64,000 bases of DNA from Halarcobacter ebronensis. Lineage in GTDB: Bacteria > Campylobacterota > Campylobacteria > Campylobacterales > Arcobacteraceae. The stretch spans positions 2,480,001 through 2,544,000 of the forward strand of contig NZ_CP053836.1 of assembly GCF_013201825.1 (NCBI RefSeq). The letters run 5' to 3'. This document shows positions 1 through 7,829 of the stretch, piece after piece; the stretch's first letter is position 1, and each line of letters starts with the position of its first letter. A program made the position numbers and the translations under genes. Below the pieces are notes generated by a model. The model did not search any database, was not told where the DNA came from, and saw nothing but the letters and a program-made list of their open reading frames with translations.

Positions 1-30
1 TTTAAGGTTAATTTAATTATTTCAATTTTA

Positions 31-54
31 AGAGTGCCTAGAAATGGGCACTCT
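31..54. terminator. Hairpin terminator after the rluA-type gene
   Basis: An 8-bp inverted repeat (AGAGTGCC at 31-38, GGCACTCT at 47-54) with an 8-nt loop lies just beyond the 3' end of the minus-strand operon. AT-rich flanks on both sides would let it act in either direction. The T tract is weak, so this is a moderate call. Confidence 0.5.
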
Positions 55-74
55 AATTTTCAGGAAGCTTAAGG

Positions 75-824
75 TTAGTTAAAATCATACACTTTGAACT
101 CTTTTGGCTCAGGAGATTCAAATGTGTAATCAAATATTTTGGTAACTTTTGAGTGAAGAAGTACTCTATTTATGTTTGAAGCAACTTTTCCATACATTGC
201 ATCACCAATAATAGGAAATCCAGCATTACTTAAATGCACTCTAATTTGATGGGTTCGTCCAGTATCAATCACAACTTTTACTTTAGATTTATTACCCTCT
301 ACAAGCATTGGATAAATAGTTGATTTGGCACTTTTTCCCTTACTATCTACCTTTGATTTTGCCATTCCTCTATCTTTTGTAGTTAAAATAGGTTTATCAA
401 TCTCAATAGTCTCTATTACTTTCCCATCAACAATTGCAACATACTCTTTATAGACTCTATTATCTTTAAACTCTTTAATAGCCTTTTTTTGAAACTCTTC
501 ATTTTTTGCAAAAAGCATAACACCACTTGTCTCTTTGTCAAGTCTATTTAGCATAATATATTTTGGATATTTTTGTGCTACTTCATCACTTGTCATAAAG
601 CAAGGTTTATCTAAAGCTAAAATATCATCATCTTGAAATATAACTTTTATCTTTGCCATCTCTTTTACGCTAAACTTTGTATCAGCAGGTATTTCACCCC
701 TTGCAATCATAACTTTTTTACCATGAGCCCTTACAAGCCCTTTATCTATTAACTCTTTTGCTTTTGAGTTAGAGATCCCCTCTTGTTTTGCTAAAACTTT
801 GTAAGCTTTATCATATTCAGCCAT
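75..824 (-). CDS. RluA-family rRNA/tRNA pseudouridine synthase
   Basis: Predicted to isomerise uridine to pseudouridine in structured RNA in the cytoplasm. The first ~60 residues look like an S4-type RNA-binding domain. The catalytic motif is seen at residues 92-101 (LNRLDKETSG), with Asp96 as the expected nucleophile; the usual leading His is Asn here. A later RTHQIRVHL stretch is the family's second signature. At 249 aa it is of usual length. It is the last gene of a tight minus-strand operon, starting one base after waaA ends. The same position (after waaA) is held by HP0956 in Helicobacter pylori. The exact RNA target cannot be read from the sequence. Confidence 0.88.
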   Translation of the reverse strand: MAEYDKAYKVLAKQEGISNSKAKELIDKGLVRAHGKKVMIARGEIPADTKFSVKEMAKIKVIFQDDDILALDKPCFMTSDEVAQKYPKYIMLNRLDKETSGVMLFAKNEEFQKKAIKEFKDNRVYKEYVAIVDGKVIETIEIDKPILTTKDRGMAKSKVDSKGKSAKSTIYPMLVEGNKSKVKVVIDTGRTHQIRVHLSNAGFPIIGDAMYGKVASNINRVLLHSKVTKIFDYTFESPEPKEFKVYDFN

Positions 825-1976
825 TTATAAACCTTTTAATTCTTCAATAATAGGGTTAATATCACCCTTTTGTACTAATTTTGCACCCTTTAGATTTTGA
901 AGATTTTCAAGGGTACTTCTTAACTCTTCATTCTCAATTAATATATAATTATTCACACACTCAAAGAGTGATTTTTGATTAAATATATTTTTACCACTAA
1001 TTAACTTGCAACCAAAATAAGCTGGTTCGATTGGATTGTGACCACCAATATTTTCAAAGGCACCACCTAAGATAACCACATCTGAAATTGCATAGATATT
1101 ATTTAACTCACCTAATTTATCAACTAATATTATATCAGAATCAAAACTCTCATTTGAAGAAAATCTATGATATGTAAGATTTTTATCTTTAATATACTCT
1201 TCTATTAGTAGATTTACTTTTTCAAATCTCTCTGGGTGTCTTGGAACAATTACTAATTTCCCAAACTCTTTTTTATAACTCTCTAATATTAGCTTCTCTT
1301 CATTTTCATGGGTACTTCCAGCTGTAATTAATACTTCATCAACTCTTTTTAGCTCTTTTGTAACTATCGGAAGTTGCGCTAGTTTAATATTTCCAATTAC
1401 TTCTACTTCTTTTGCTCCAAGCTCTAAAAGTCTTTTTTTATCAATTTGAGTTTGGGCAAAAATTTTATCAATATTTTTAAAAATTTTCTTATAAAAAAAA
1501 GAGAACTTTTTATATGAAGCATAAGATTTATCAGAGATTCTTGCATTTATCAAATAGGTTTTTGCACCTCTTTTTTTTGCACACAAAAAAAGCATATACC
1601 AAAGCTCCGCTTCCATTACAACTAATACCTTCTGTTTTTTAATCCAAAAGGGTAAAAAAATCTCAAAAGGAAGATACCTAACATTAGTAGTTAGTTTTTT
1701 AGCCTCTTGAAATCCAGTATTTGTAATTACTGAAATATTTATTGGGAAATTATTTTTAAACTCATCAACTAAAGGTTTTATTGCTTTGGTCTCTCCCATT
1801 GAACAAGTATGAAACCAAATACCCTCTTCTTTAAAAGAGGGATTCTCTTTTAAAAAAAATTTCGAGGGTATTGCAACTTTATATTTTGGATTTCTTAGTT
1901 TAAATAGTAAATATGGAAATATTAATAAATATGCTAAAGAAGCTAATATATAATAAACCACACTAAAGAAGCTCAA
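825..1976 (-). CDS. waaA: 3-deoxy-D-manno-octulosonic acid (Kdo) transferase
   Basis: Transfers Kdo from CMP-Kdo to lipid A precursors at the inner face of the cytoplasmic membrane, in LPS core assembly. There is one N-terminal membrane anchor (about residues 5-25), then a GT-B fold. HTCSMGETKAIKPLV near residue 56 is the typical GEx motif. The GGAFENIGGHNPIEP stretch near residue 305 is diagnostic of WaaA. At 383 aa it is slightly short compared with Escherichia coli (425). It lies between the zinc-ribbon gene and the rluA-type gene with 0-2 bp gaps, so it is cotranscribed. Confidence 0.95.
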   Translation of the reverse strand: MSFFSVVYYILASLAYLLIFPYLLFKLRNPKYKVAIPSKFFLKENPSFKEEGIWFHTCSMGETKAIKPLVDEFKNNFPINISVITNTGFQEAKKLTTNVRYLPFEIFLPFWIKKQKVLVVMEAELWYMLFLCAKKRGAKTYLINARISDKSYASYKKFSFFYKKIFKNIDKIFAQTQIDKKRLLELGAKEVEVIGNIKLAQLPIVTKELKRVDEVLITAGSTHENEEKLILESYKKEFGKLVIVPRHPERFEKVNLLIEEYIKDKNLTYHRFSSNESFDSDIILVDKLGELNNIYAISDVVILGGAFENIGGHNPIEPAYFGCKLISGKNIFNQKSLFECVNNYILIENEELRSTLENLQNLKGAKLVQKGDINPIIEELKGL

Positions 1977-1978
1977 TA

Positions 1979-2701
1979 TTAAGCCTCTTCAGTTGATTCA
2001 TCTTCTTTATATAAAATTCTTCCACAGTGAGGACAGTTGATAATCTCTTCAGATTTTATTACTTCAGAATAAGTTTTGTCATTTATTTTCATAAAGCATC
2101 CATAACATGCTTGGTTTTTAACAGGAACAACAGCGCTATCTTTAGCCCATCTTCTAATTTTTTGATAGAAAGTTAAGATTTTTTTATCAAACTCTTCTAA
2201 TAATTCAGCTCTTTGTTGAGAAACAACATTTCTCTCTTGGTTAATCTCTTCAATTGCATTATCAACAGCAATTTGAATCTCTTTTATTGACTCTTCTTCT
2301 TCAGTCAATCTACTTTGAAGCTCTTTTAATTCCTCTTCTTTTGCAACTGCAATAGAATCAAGTCTCTCTATCTCTTCATTTGCAAATGAGATTTGTTCTT
2401 TTGCAATCTCTTCTTCAAGTTGTAAAGCTTTTAACTCTTTTTCATTCGTTACTTCATTGTTTTTTCTTGAGATGTCATCTAACTTTGATTTTAATTCAGC
2501 TAAGTGAATATTATTTTTTGTTCTTTTTGATTTAACATCATCAATTTGTGCATAAGTCTCATTTATTTTTGACTTAATTGACTCTGCAACCTCAACAAAT
2601 GTTGATAGCTTAGCTTTTTCATTCTCAATTTTTGGTTCAAACATACTAATAACACCATCATATTTAGACAGTTTTATTAGATCTTGTAAATATTTATTCA
2701 A
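1979..2701 (-). CDS. Coiled-coil C4 zinc-ribbon protein (HP0958/FlgZ-like)
   Basis: Residues 1-190 are a charged, heptad-rich coiled coil. The C-terminus carries a zinc ribbon with C199-x2-C202 and C223-x2-C226. This is the architecture of H. pylori HP0958, a chaperone of RpoN (sigma-54) that also binds flagellin mRNA. The order glyQ, Nif3, this gene, waaA, rluA is that of HP0960-HP0956, supporting orthology. Its start overlaps the end of the Nif3 gene by 8 bp. A role in flagellar gene expression is inferred from the homologue; no flagellar gene lies nearby. Confidence 0.85.
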   Translation of the reverse strand: MNKYLQDLIKLSKYDGVISMFEPKIENEKAKLSTFVEVAESIKSKINETYAQIDDVKSKRTKNNIHLAELKSKLDDISRKNNEVTNEKELKALQLEEEIAKEQISFANEEIERLDSIAVAKEEELKELQSRLTEEEESIKEIQIAVDNAIEEINQERNVVSQQRAELLEEFDKKILTFYQKIRRWAKDSAVVPVKNQACYGCFMKINDKTYSEVIKSEEIINCPHCGRILYKEDESTEEA

Positions 2702-3449
2702 CCGTTTCTCCTTGTATACAAAACTTAAATGGATTTTTTGAAGCTGTAATTATAGCTTTTAATTTATTTTTTTTCAAATATTCTTCTAATAGTCCCTCTA
2801 ATAAGGGGCTAAAATGCTTTTCACTTTCATAATGTCTTATGTCAATTAGAGATATCCCTCTTGCTTTTGCTTCCATTGCATCATGATATTTTATATCACC
2901 TGTTAAAAAACAATCCGCATTAACTTCATCTATTAAAGACATACCAGCACCAGTTACAAGTGCAACTTTTTTAACTCTTTGGTTGCACTTAACATATTTT
3001 AAATACTCCAAGCCCAAACTTCTTGCTATTTTTGTTGCAAAAGAGTCAAACTCTTCATCTACATTGGCATAACAAATATATTCATCACTTTCTATTAAAT
3101 CAAGCCCTAAAATCTCTTTGGCAACAAATCTATTTAAGTGAGTTTTATCAATATTTGTATGCATAGAGATAAGTGCTATATTTTTTTGAATCAAAATTTT
3201 TAGAAGCTTTGAACTATAAGTATCATAGTTAACTCTTCTTAATGGTGAAAAAATCAAAGGATGATGGGTAATCACTAAAGAGTTTTCATCCATTGATTCT
3301 AAAATCTCTTCATCTAAATCAATTGAGATATAAACTTTTTCTATTTCATCTTCAAAATTACCCACAAGAAGACCTGAATTATCCCATTTTTCTTGTAGTT
3401 CAAAGGGTGACAATTCATTTAAAAAATGATAAATCTCTTTTAATTTCAT
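2694..3449 (-). CDS. Nif3-like dinuclear metal protein (DUF34/YbgI)
   Basis: A 251-aa member of the Nif3/YbgI family, toroidal hexamers with a dimetal site, of uncertain cellular role (GTP cyclohydrolase I type 2-like is the historic name). The metal-binding motif ITHHPLIF (about residues 61-68) and a later HMHTN-type sequence (ISMHTNIDKTHLN) are visible, as is the C-terminal DIRHYESE stretch with His and Glu. It begins 3 bp after glyQ ends and overlaps the zinc-ribbon gene by 8 bp. Confidence in family is high; function is not established. Confidence 0.88.
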   Translation of the reverse strand: MKLKEIYHFLNELSPFELQEKWDNSGLLVGNFEDEIEKVYISIDLDEEILESMDENSLVITHHPLIFSPLRRVNYDTYSSKLLKILIQKNIALISMHTNIDKTHLNRFVAKEILGLDLIESDEYICYANVDEEFDSFATKIARSLGLEYLKYVKCNQRVKKVALVTGAGMSLIDEVNADCFLTGDIKYHDAMEAKARGISLIDIRHYESEKHFSPLLEGLLEEYLKKNKLKAIITASKNPFKFCIQGETVE

Positions 3450-3452
3450 AGA

Positions 3453-4337
3453 CTATTTTCTACCTACTCTTTTTAATCTATCTTCTTCTTGATTTTTATA
3501 TAAAACTGCACAACCTTGTGCTAGTTCTCGCACCTTTAGAATATAGTTTTGTCTCTCTGTAACAGAGATAGCTTTTCTTGCATCTAAAGTATTAAAAGCA
3601 TGTGAAGCTAACATACATTGATCATACGCTGGAAGAGGAAGTTCTTTTTCTAAACAAACTTTGCACTCATTAAAGGCATCATCAAAATGTCTAAATAGCA
3701 TATCTGTATTTGCTACTTCAAAGTTGTATGTAGAGAACTCATATTCACTCTCTTTGTGAACATCCCCATAGGTAGTTTTTCCATAACAGTTTTCATTCCA
3801 GATAATGTCATATACAGAATCAACACCTTGTAAGTACATTGCAAGTCTTTCTGTTCCATAAGTAATCTCAACTGCTACTGGATCACAAGCAAGACCCCCT
3901 ACTTGTTGAAAATATGTGAATTGAGTAACTTCCATACCATCAAGCCAAACTTCCCATCCAAGTCCCCAAGCTCCTAATGTTGGTGATTCCCAGTTATCTT
4001 CTACAAATCTAATATCATGTTTACTTAAATCAAGTCCTAAAAACTCTAAAGATTTTAGGTATAAATCTTGAATATTGTCTGGGCTTGGTTTAATCAAAAC
4101 TTGAAACTGATAATAAGCTCCAAGTCTGTTTGGATTCTCTCCATATCTTCCATCTGTTGGTCTTCTACTTGGAGCAACATATGCTGTAGACCAAGGAGTT
4201 GAATCCAAACTTCTTAAAAGTGTTGCTGGGTGGAAAGTTCCAGCACCTGCAGGTATATCATAGGGTTGAACAATATTACACCCTTGCTCCGCCCAAAACT
4301 GTTGTAATTTTAATAGAACTTCCGAAAATGTTACCAT
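3453..4337 (-). CDS. glyQ: Glycine-tRNA ligase alpha subunit
   Basis: Catalytic alpha chain of the heterotetrameric bacterial glycyl-tRNA synthetase. It activates glycine with ATP and needs the beta chain (glyS, not in this window) for tRNA binding. The N-terminus ([19 protein letters not shown]) and the motif [15 protein letters not shown] are characteristic. At 294 aa it is full length. It stands one base after the glutaredoxin gene. Separation of glyQ and glyS is common in Campylobacterota. Confidence 0.97.
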   Translation of the reverse strand: MVTFSEVLLKLQQFWAEQGCNIVQPYDIPAGAGTFHPATLLRSLDSTPWSTAYVAPSRRPTDGRYGENPNRLGAYYQFQVLIKPSPDNIQDLYLKSLEFLGLDLSKHDIRFVEDNWESPTLGAWGLGWEVWLDGMEVTQFTYFQQVGGLACDPVAVEITYGTERLAMYLQGVDSVYDIIWNENCYGKTTYGDVHKESEYEFSTYNFEVANTDMLFRHFDDAFNECKVCLEKELPLPAYDQCMLASHAFNTLDARKAISVTERQNYILKVRELAQGCAVLYKNQEEDRLKRVGRK

Positions 4338-4338
4338 C

Positions 4339-4572
4339 TTATCTAATTCCTAATGCTTTATTTATTTTTTCTTTGTCAAAACCACAAATCCACTGATTCT
4401 CTATTAAAACTACAGGGGCACCACTGCAACCATGTTTTTTGCAGTCATTTAAAGCTTTTTTATTTGTGGAAAGATCAACTAAATTGTATCGAATCTTTTT
4501 TGCTTTAAAGTATGCTTTAGCCTCGTCGCACCATTTACATTTTGGAAGAGTAAATAGTGCAACTTGCTTCAT
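4339..4572 (-). CDS. Small glutaredoxin-family protein
   Basis: A 77-aa thioredoxin-fold protein with a C12-KW-C15 redox motif after the first strand ([12 protein letters not shown]) and a [11 protein letters not shown] cis-Pro segment, typical of glutaredoxin/NrdH-like thiol-disulfide oxidoreductases. It overlaps the purE stop by one base and precedes glyQ by one base, so the three genes should be cotranscribed. The substrate is not apparent from context. Confidence 0.85.
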   Translation of the reverse strand: MKQVALFTLPKCKWCDEAKAYFKAKKIRYNLVDLSTNKKALNDCKKHGCSGAPVVLIENQWICGFDKEKINKALGIR

Positions 4573-5066
4573 TATAGTCTTACTTCAATTGTTGCTGAGT
4601 CAGTCTCAACAGCTTTTGATTTAACTAATCTATCTTCTTTTAATTTTACTGCTAACTCTTTATCAGTTATAGCTAAAATTTGCATTGCAAGATATGCAGC
4701 ATTAACTGCACCAGCTTTACCTAAAGCAACAGTTGCTACAGGCATACCTGAAGGCATTTGAACAGTTGAAAGCATAGCATCCATACCATCCATTGCCCCA
4801 CCTTTCATTGGAACTCCAATTACTGGTTTTGTTGTAGTTGCAGCAAGTGCACCAGCAAGGTGAGCAGCCATTCCAGCAGCAGCAATAAATGCAACTGCAC
4901 CTTTCTCTTCGGCCTCTTTTACATAATTTTTAGTTCTTTCTGGACTTCTATGAGCTGAAGAGACAATCATTTCGTACTTTACATCAAATTTTTCTAATGT
5001 TTCAGCACAATTTTTCATAATTTCATAGTCTGATTTACTTCCCATAATAATTGATACAAAATTCAT
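4572..5066 (-). CDS. purE: 5-(carboxyamino)imidazole ribonucleotide mutase
   Basis: Class I PurE of de novo purine synthesis, converting N5-CAIR to CAIR in the cytosol. The substrate-binding MGSKSDYEIM motif near the N-terminus and SSAHRSPERT (catalytic His) are present, with a GAAHLAG-like alanine-rich stretch after. At 164 aa it is full length. It heads a short run purE-glutaredoxin-glyQ on the minus strand after a 36-bp gap from the upstream GT9-like gene. Confidence 0.96.
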   Translation of the reverse strand: MNFVSIIMGSKSDYEIMKNCAETLEKFDVKYEMIVSSAHRSPERTKNYVKEAEEKGAVAFIAAAGMAAHLAGALAATTTKPVIGVPMKGGAMDGMDAMLSTVQMPSGMPVATVALGKAGAVNAAYLAMQILAITDKELAVKLKEDRLVKSKAVETDSATIEVRL

Positions 5067-5102
5067 ACATTATCCCTTATTTTAAAAATGGTAGATATTA
5101 TA

Positions 5103-6407
5103 TCAAAATTTTTCTAACAGTTTTATAATCTCAGAGGCTTTTAATCTGTTCCAACCTTCAAATTTATAGAGGGTTAAAAGATCATTTTTAAAGACAAGTT
5201 TACTAAATTTTCTTGACATATCTTTAATATAAATTGCTTTTGAATTAGAGTAAATATGTGGAGTCTCTCTTTTTTGATTATCTGTGAAAATTACAACAGT
5301 AGGAATAAAAAATGCTTCAGCAATATGATAGGTTGCAGTATTTACAGTTATAACTTTACTAGCATTTGAAACAATGTAAGAGTAGTCCAAAAATGTTTGA
5401 GAGAATCCCGATAAATCTGTAAATCTATCAAGTTCACTTTTTATATCAATTTTAATTACTGAGACAAAGTTATATTCAGGCATTTCATCTATTAACTCTT
5501 TTAATAAAGAGACTGCCTTCTCTTTTGGTATTGATTTATTTATATTTGCAGAGAAAGGATGAAAAAGAATAATTTTGCCATTTTGTTTTAATCTATCAAG
5601 TTTCTCTTTTAGACTATCTTTTGGTCTATACATACTAAAATTTATTGTATTGTATTTCTCTTCATCTGGTATTTTTTTATAGTCAATTCCAAATTTATAA
5701 AGCCATGCATCAATATGTGGGAACACTTCATAATAACTTCTTCTTGTAACAGAACTTGCATCAATAAAAAAATCATACTCACACAAACTCTTTACATCAA
5801 TTGAAAGACCTGAAACTTTATTAATAAAAGTTTGATTTGAAAAAATTGCTTTATCTCTAGTGAAATACTTATTTTCAGAAGCATTTATATATATATCAAT
5901 TTTTACATTTTTAAACTGTTTTTTTAAAGTTGTGTATAAAATTCTAAGAGCACTACATGCACATATCATTTCAGAGACACTTAAACCTAAACTTCCAAGA
6001 ATAACCAAAGAGATATCTTGTTTTGAGACTCTATCAACTTGTTTTAATAGATCAACACTATTTTCATCTAAAAACAAAGATTGAAGCTCTTCATTAGTCT
6101 CTATTAGAGTCTCTTTTTTTAATTTGTATTCAAGAGTGTTTGTAATTGTATACTCGTTTAAATTTGATATTCCAAGTTCTAAAGGGAATTGACCCAAATC
6201 TCTAACTCTTGTCTCATCAATTACTTTTGCTTTATACTTTCTTCCTACATTTGTAAAAACTTCTTTTAGAGATTCAAAATCCTCTAAAGTAGTAATATAA
6301 AGACCTTCATTAAGAAAATTTGCAGGATTTTTTAACTTGATGTATTTAATAAGCGAACCATCAGTTGTTTTTATATTTAAATTCTCAGTAACCCTAAATA
6401 CAACCAT
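5103..6407 (-). CDS. GT9/heptosyltransferase-like protein, function unassigned
   Basis: A 434-aa protein whose second half looks like the ADP-heptose:LPS glycosyltransferase (GT9) fold: KIILFHPFSANINKSIP resembles the nucleotide-sugar site entry, and VITVNTATYHIAEAFFIPTVVIF resembles the conserved (S/D)xxxxH...P(T/V)V(V/A)LFG segment. The first ~110 residues have no family I recognise. The start codon overlaps the end of the upstream U32 gene. It could modify surface glycans, but the donor and acceptor cannot be inferred. Confidence 0.6.
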   Translation of the reverse strand: MVVFRVTENLNIKTTDGSLIKYIKLKNPANFLNEGLYITTLEDFESLKEVFTNVGRKYKAKVIDETRVRDLGQFPLELGISNLNEYTITNTLEYKLKKETLIETNEELQSLFLDENSVDLLKQVDRVSKQDISLVILGSLGLSVSEMICACSALRILYTTLKKQFKNVKIDIYINASENKYFTRDKAIFSNQTFINKVSGLSIDVKSLCEYDFFIDASSVTRRSYYEVFPHIDAWLYKFGIDYKKIPDEEKYNTINFSMYRPKDSLKEKLDRLKQNGKIILFHPFSANINKSIPKEKAVSLLKELIDEMPEYNFVSVIKIDIKSELDRFTDLSGFSQTFLDYSYIVSNASKVITVNTATYHIAEAFFIPTVVIFTDNQKRETPHIYSNSKAIYIKDMSRKFSKLVFKNDLLTLYKFEGWNRLKASEIIKLLEKF

Positions 6408-7711
6408 TAATTACTACAACCACCATTTTCAAGCTCTTCTTCATTTTCTACTCTAAACATTGTAAGATATGGAAGTTTACCTGGAAGTTTTATTTTATTT
6501 GTATTTCCACTATGAACAGATTCTAACTCTTTATTTGTCTCAGTTAAAATCTTTTTAAAATTTATATAAAACTTGCCATTCTCTTTTTTGTAGATTTTTC
6601 CTATCTCATTATCTACTTCTTCAATCTTAGAATTTAAAGGAGCAAAAATCTCTATCTCTTCATTTGGATAGGTTTTATATTTACAATAGAAATGTTCTTC
6701 ATCCTCTGTTACAAGTCCGCTTACTTCAAAACTACCTTTACTTAAAGCATATTCATGATTTTGTGTATCATTTTTTTCAAAAGGTCTATGAATCAAATAT
6801 GCATCTGTAAAACCTCTGTTTTTAGTTGTATTTAACTCTGTTTGATATTTTTGTGCATTAAAACTATTTGCATAGAAATCATCTATTGCTTCTCTGTATG
6901 CATAAGCTGTAACTGCCGCGTAGTATGGAGATTTTGTTCTTCCTTCAATTTTTACTGAATCAACAGCACCACTTTTTAATATCTCATCTAAGTGAGAAGC
7001 CAGATTCATATCTTTAGCATTAAAAATATATGTTCCAACTCCTGGTTCCTCTTCAAGTCTAAAAAGGGTACTATGATCCTCATTTGCGGCATAAAGGGTG
7101 TATTGAAATCTACAATCATTTGCACAAGATCCTCTATTTGGAACTCTTCCCATTTGAACTGCACTAACTAAACATCTTCCACTATAAGCAAAACACATAG
7201 AACCATGTACAAAAATCTCTATCTCCATATCTGGAAGATATTTTTTTATCTCTTGCACATCTTTTAAAGATATTTCTCTAGCTGCAATAATCCTTCTAAC
7301 ACCCATATCATAATATACTTGGGCATCTAGGTAGTTCATCACATTTGCTTGGGTTGAGAGGTGTATTGGTATATTTGGAGCAAGTTCTCTACAAAGTCTT
7401 ACAACACCAGGTGCTGCTACAATCAAAGCATCTGGTTCTAATTTTGCCATCTCAACTATGTGTTTTTTTAGTAAATCTATTTGAGAGTTAAAAGGGAATC
7501 CATTGATAGTAGCATAAACTTTTTTGCCTAAAGAGTGAGCATAATCAATCCCCTCTTTAAATGTCTCATAAGTAAACTCTTTTCCACTTCTTATTCTTAA
7601 GCTAAAATGACTAACTCCACCATATACAGCATCTGCACCATATTTAAAAGCAATTTTCAATTTTTCTAGGTTTCCTGCTGGTGAGAGTAATTCAACTTTT
7701 TTATTATCCAT
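6407..7711 (-). CDS. trhP: Peptidase U32-family protein, TrhP/YegQ-like
   Basis: Begins VELLSPAGNLEKLKIAFKYGADAVY, the U32 signature, and carries the Cys-rich block CFAYSGRCLVSAVQMGRVPNR followed by GSCANDCRFQY, which in TrhP/RlhA binds an iron-sulfur centre. The KIEGRTKSPYYAA stretch matches E. coli YegQ (TrhP), which works in prephenate-dependent hydroxylation of tRNA wobble uridine. At 434 aa it is the length of TrhP rather than the longer RlhA. Assignment to tRNA rather than rRNA modification is inference. It likely starts the transcript that continues into the GT9-like gene. Confidence 0.8.
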   Translation of the reverse strand: MDNKKVELLSPAGNLEKLKIAFKYGADAVYGGVSHFSLRIRSGKEFTYETFKEGIDYAHSLGKKVYATINGFPFNSQIDLLKKHIVEMAKLEPDALIVAAPGVVRLCRELAPNIPIHLSTQANVMNYLDAQVYYDMGVRRIIAAREISLKDVQEIKKYLPDMEIEIFVHGSMCFAYSGRCLVSAVQMGRVPNRGSCANDCRFQYTLYAANEDHSTLFRLEEEPGVGTYIFNAKDMNLASHLDEILKSGAVDSVKIEGRTKSPYYAAVTAYAYREAIDDFYANSFNAQKYQTELNTTKNRGFTDAYLIHRPFEKNDTQNHEYALSKGSFEVSGLVTEDEEHFYCKYKTYPNEEIEIFAPLNSKIEEVDNEIGKIYKKENGKFYINFKKILTETNKELESVHSGNTNKIKLPGKLPYLTMFRVENEEELENGGCSN

Positions 7712-7809
7712 TATATTCCTTTAAAAGGGCAATTATATCAAATTTTTTTATAAAAAAGATTTTGTAATTATTTAATTGATTTTTATTAAGAAAAGTTTAG
7801 TTTAAGTAA

Positions 7810-7829
7810 GAAAGCTTTTAAAAGCTTTC
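7810..7829 (-). terminator. Perfect 20-bp palindrome over a stop codon
   Basis: GAAAGCTTTTAAAAGCTTTC is self-complementary and contains the TAA stop of the chemoreceptor gene, coding its last residues. On the minus strand it is followed by AT-rich sequence without a strong U tract, so it could be a weak terminator or mRNA 3' end stabiliser. Confidence 0.4.
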
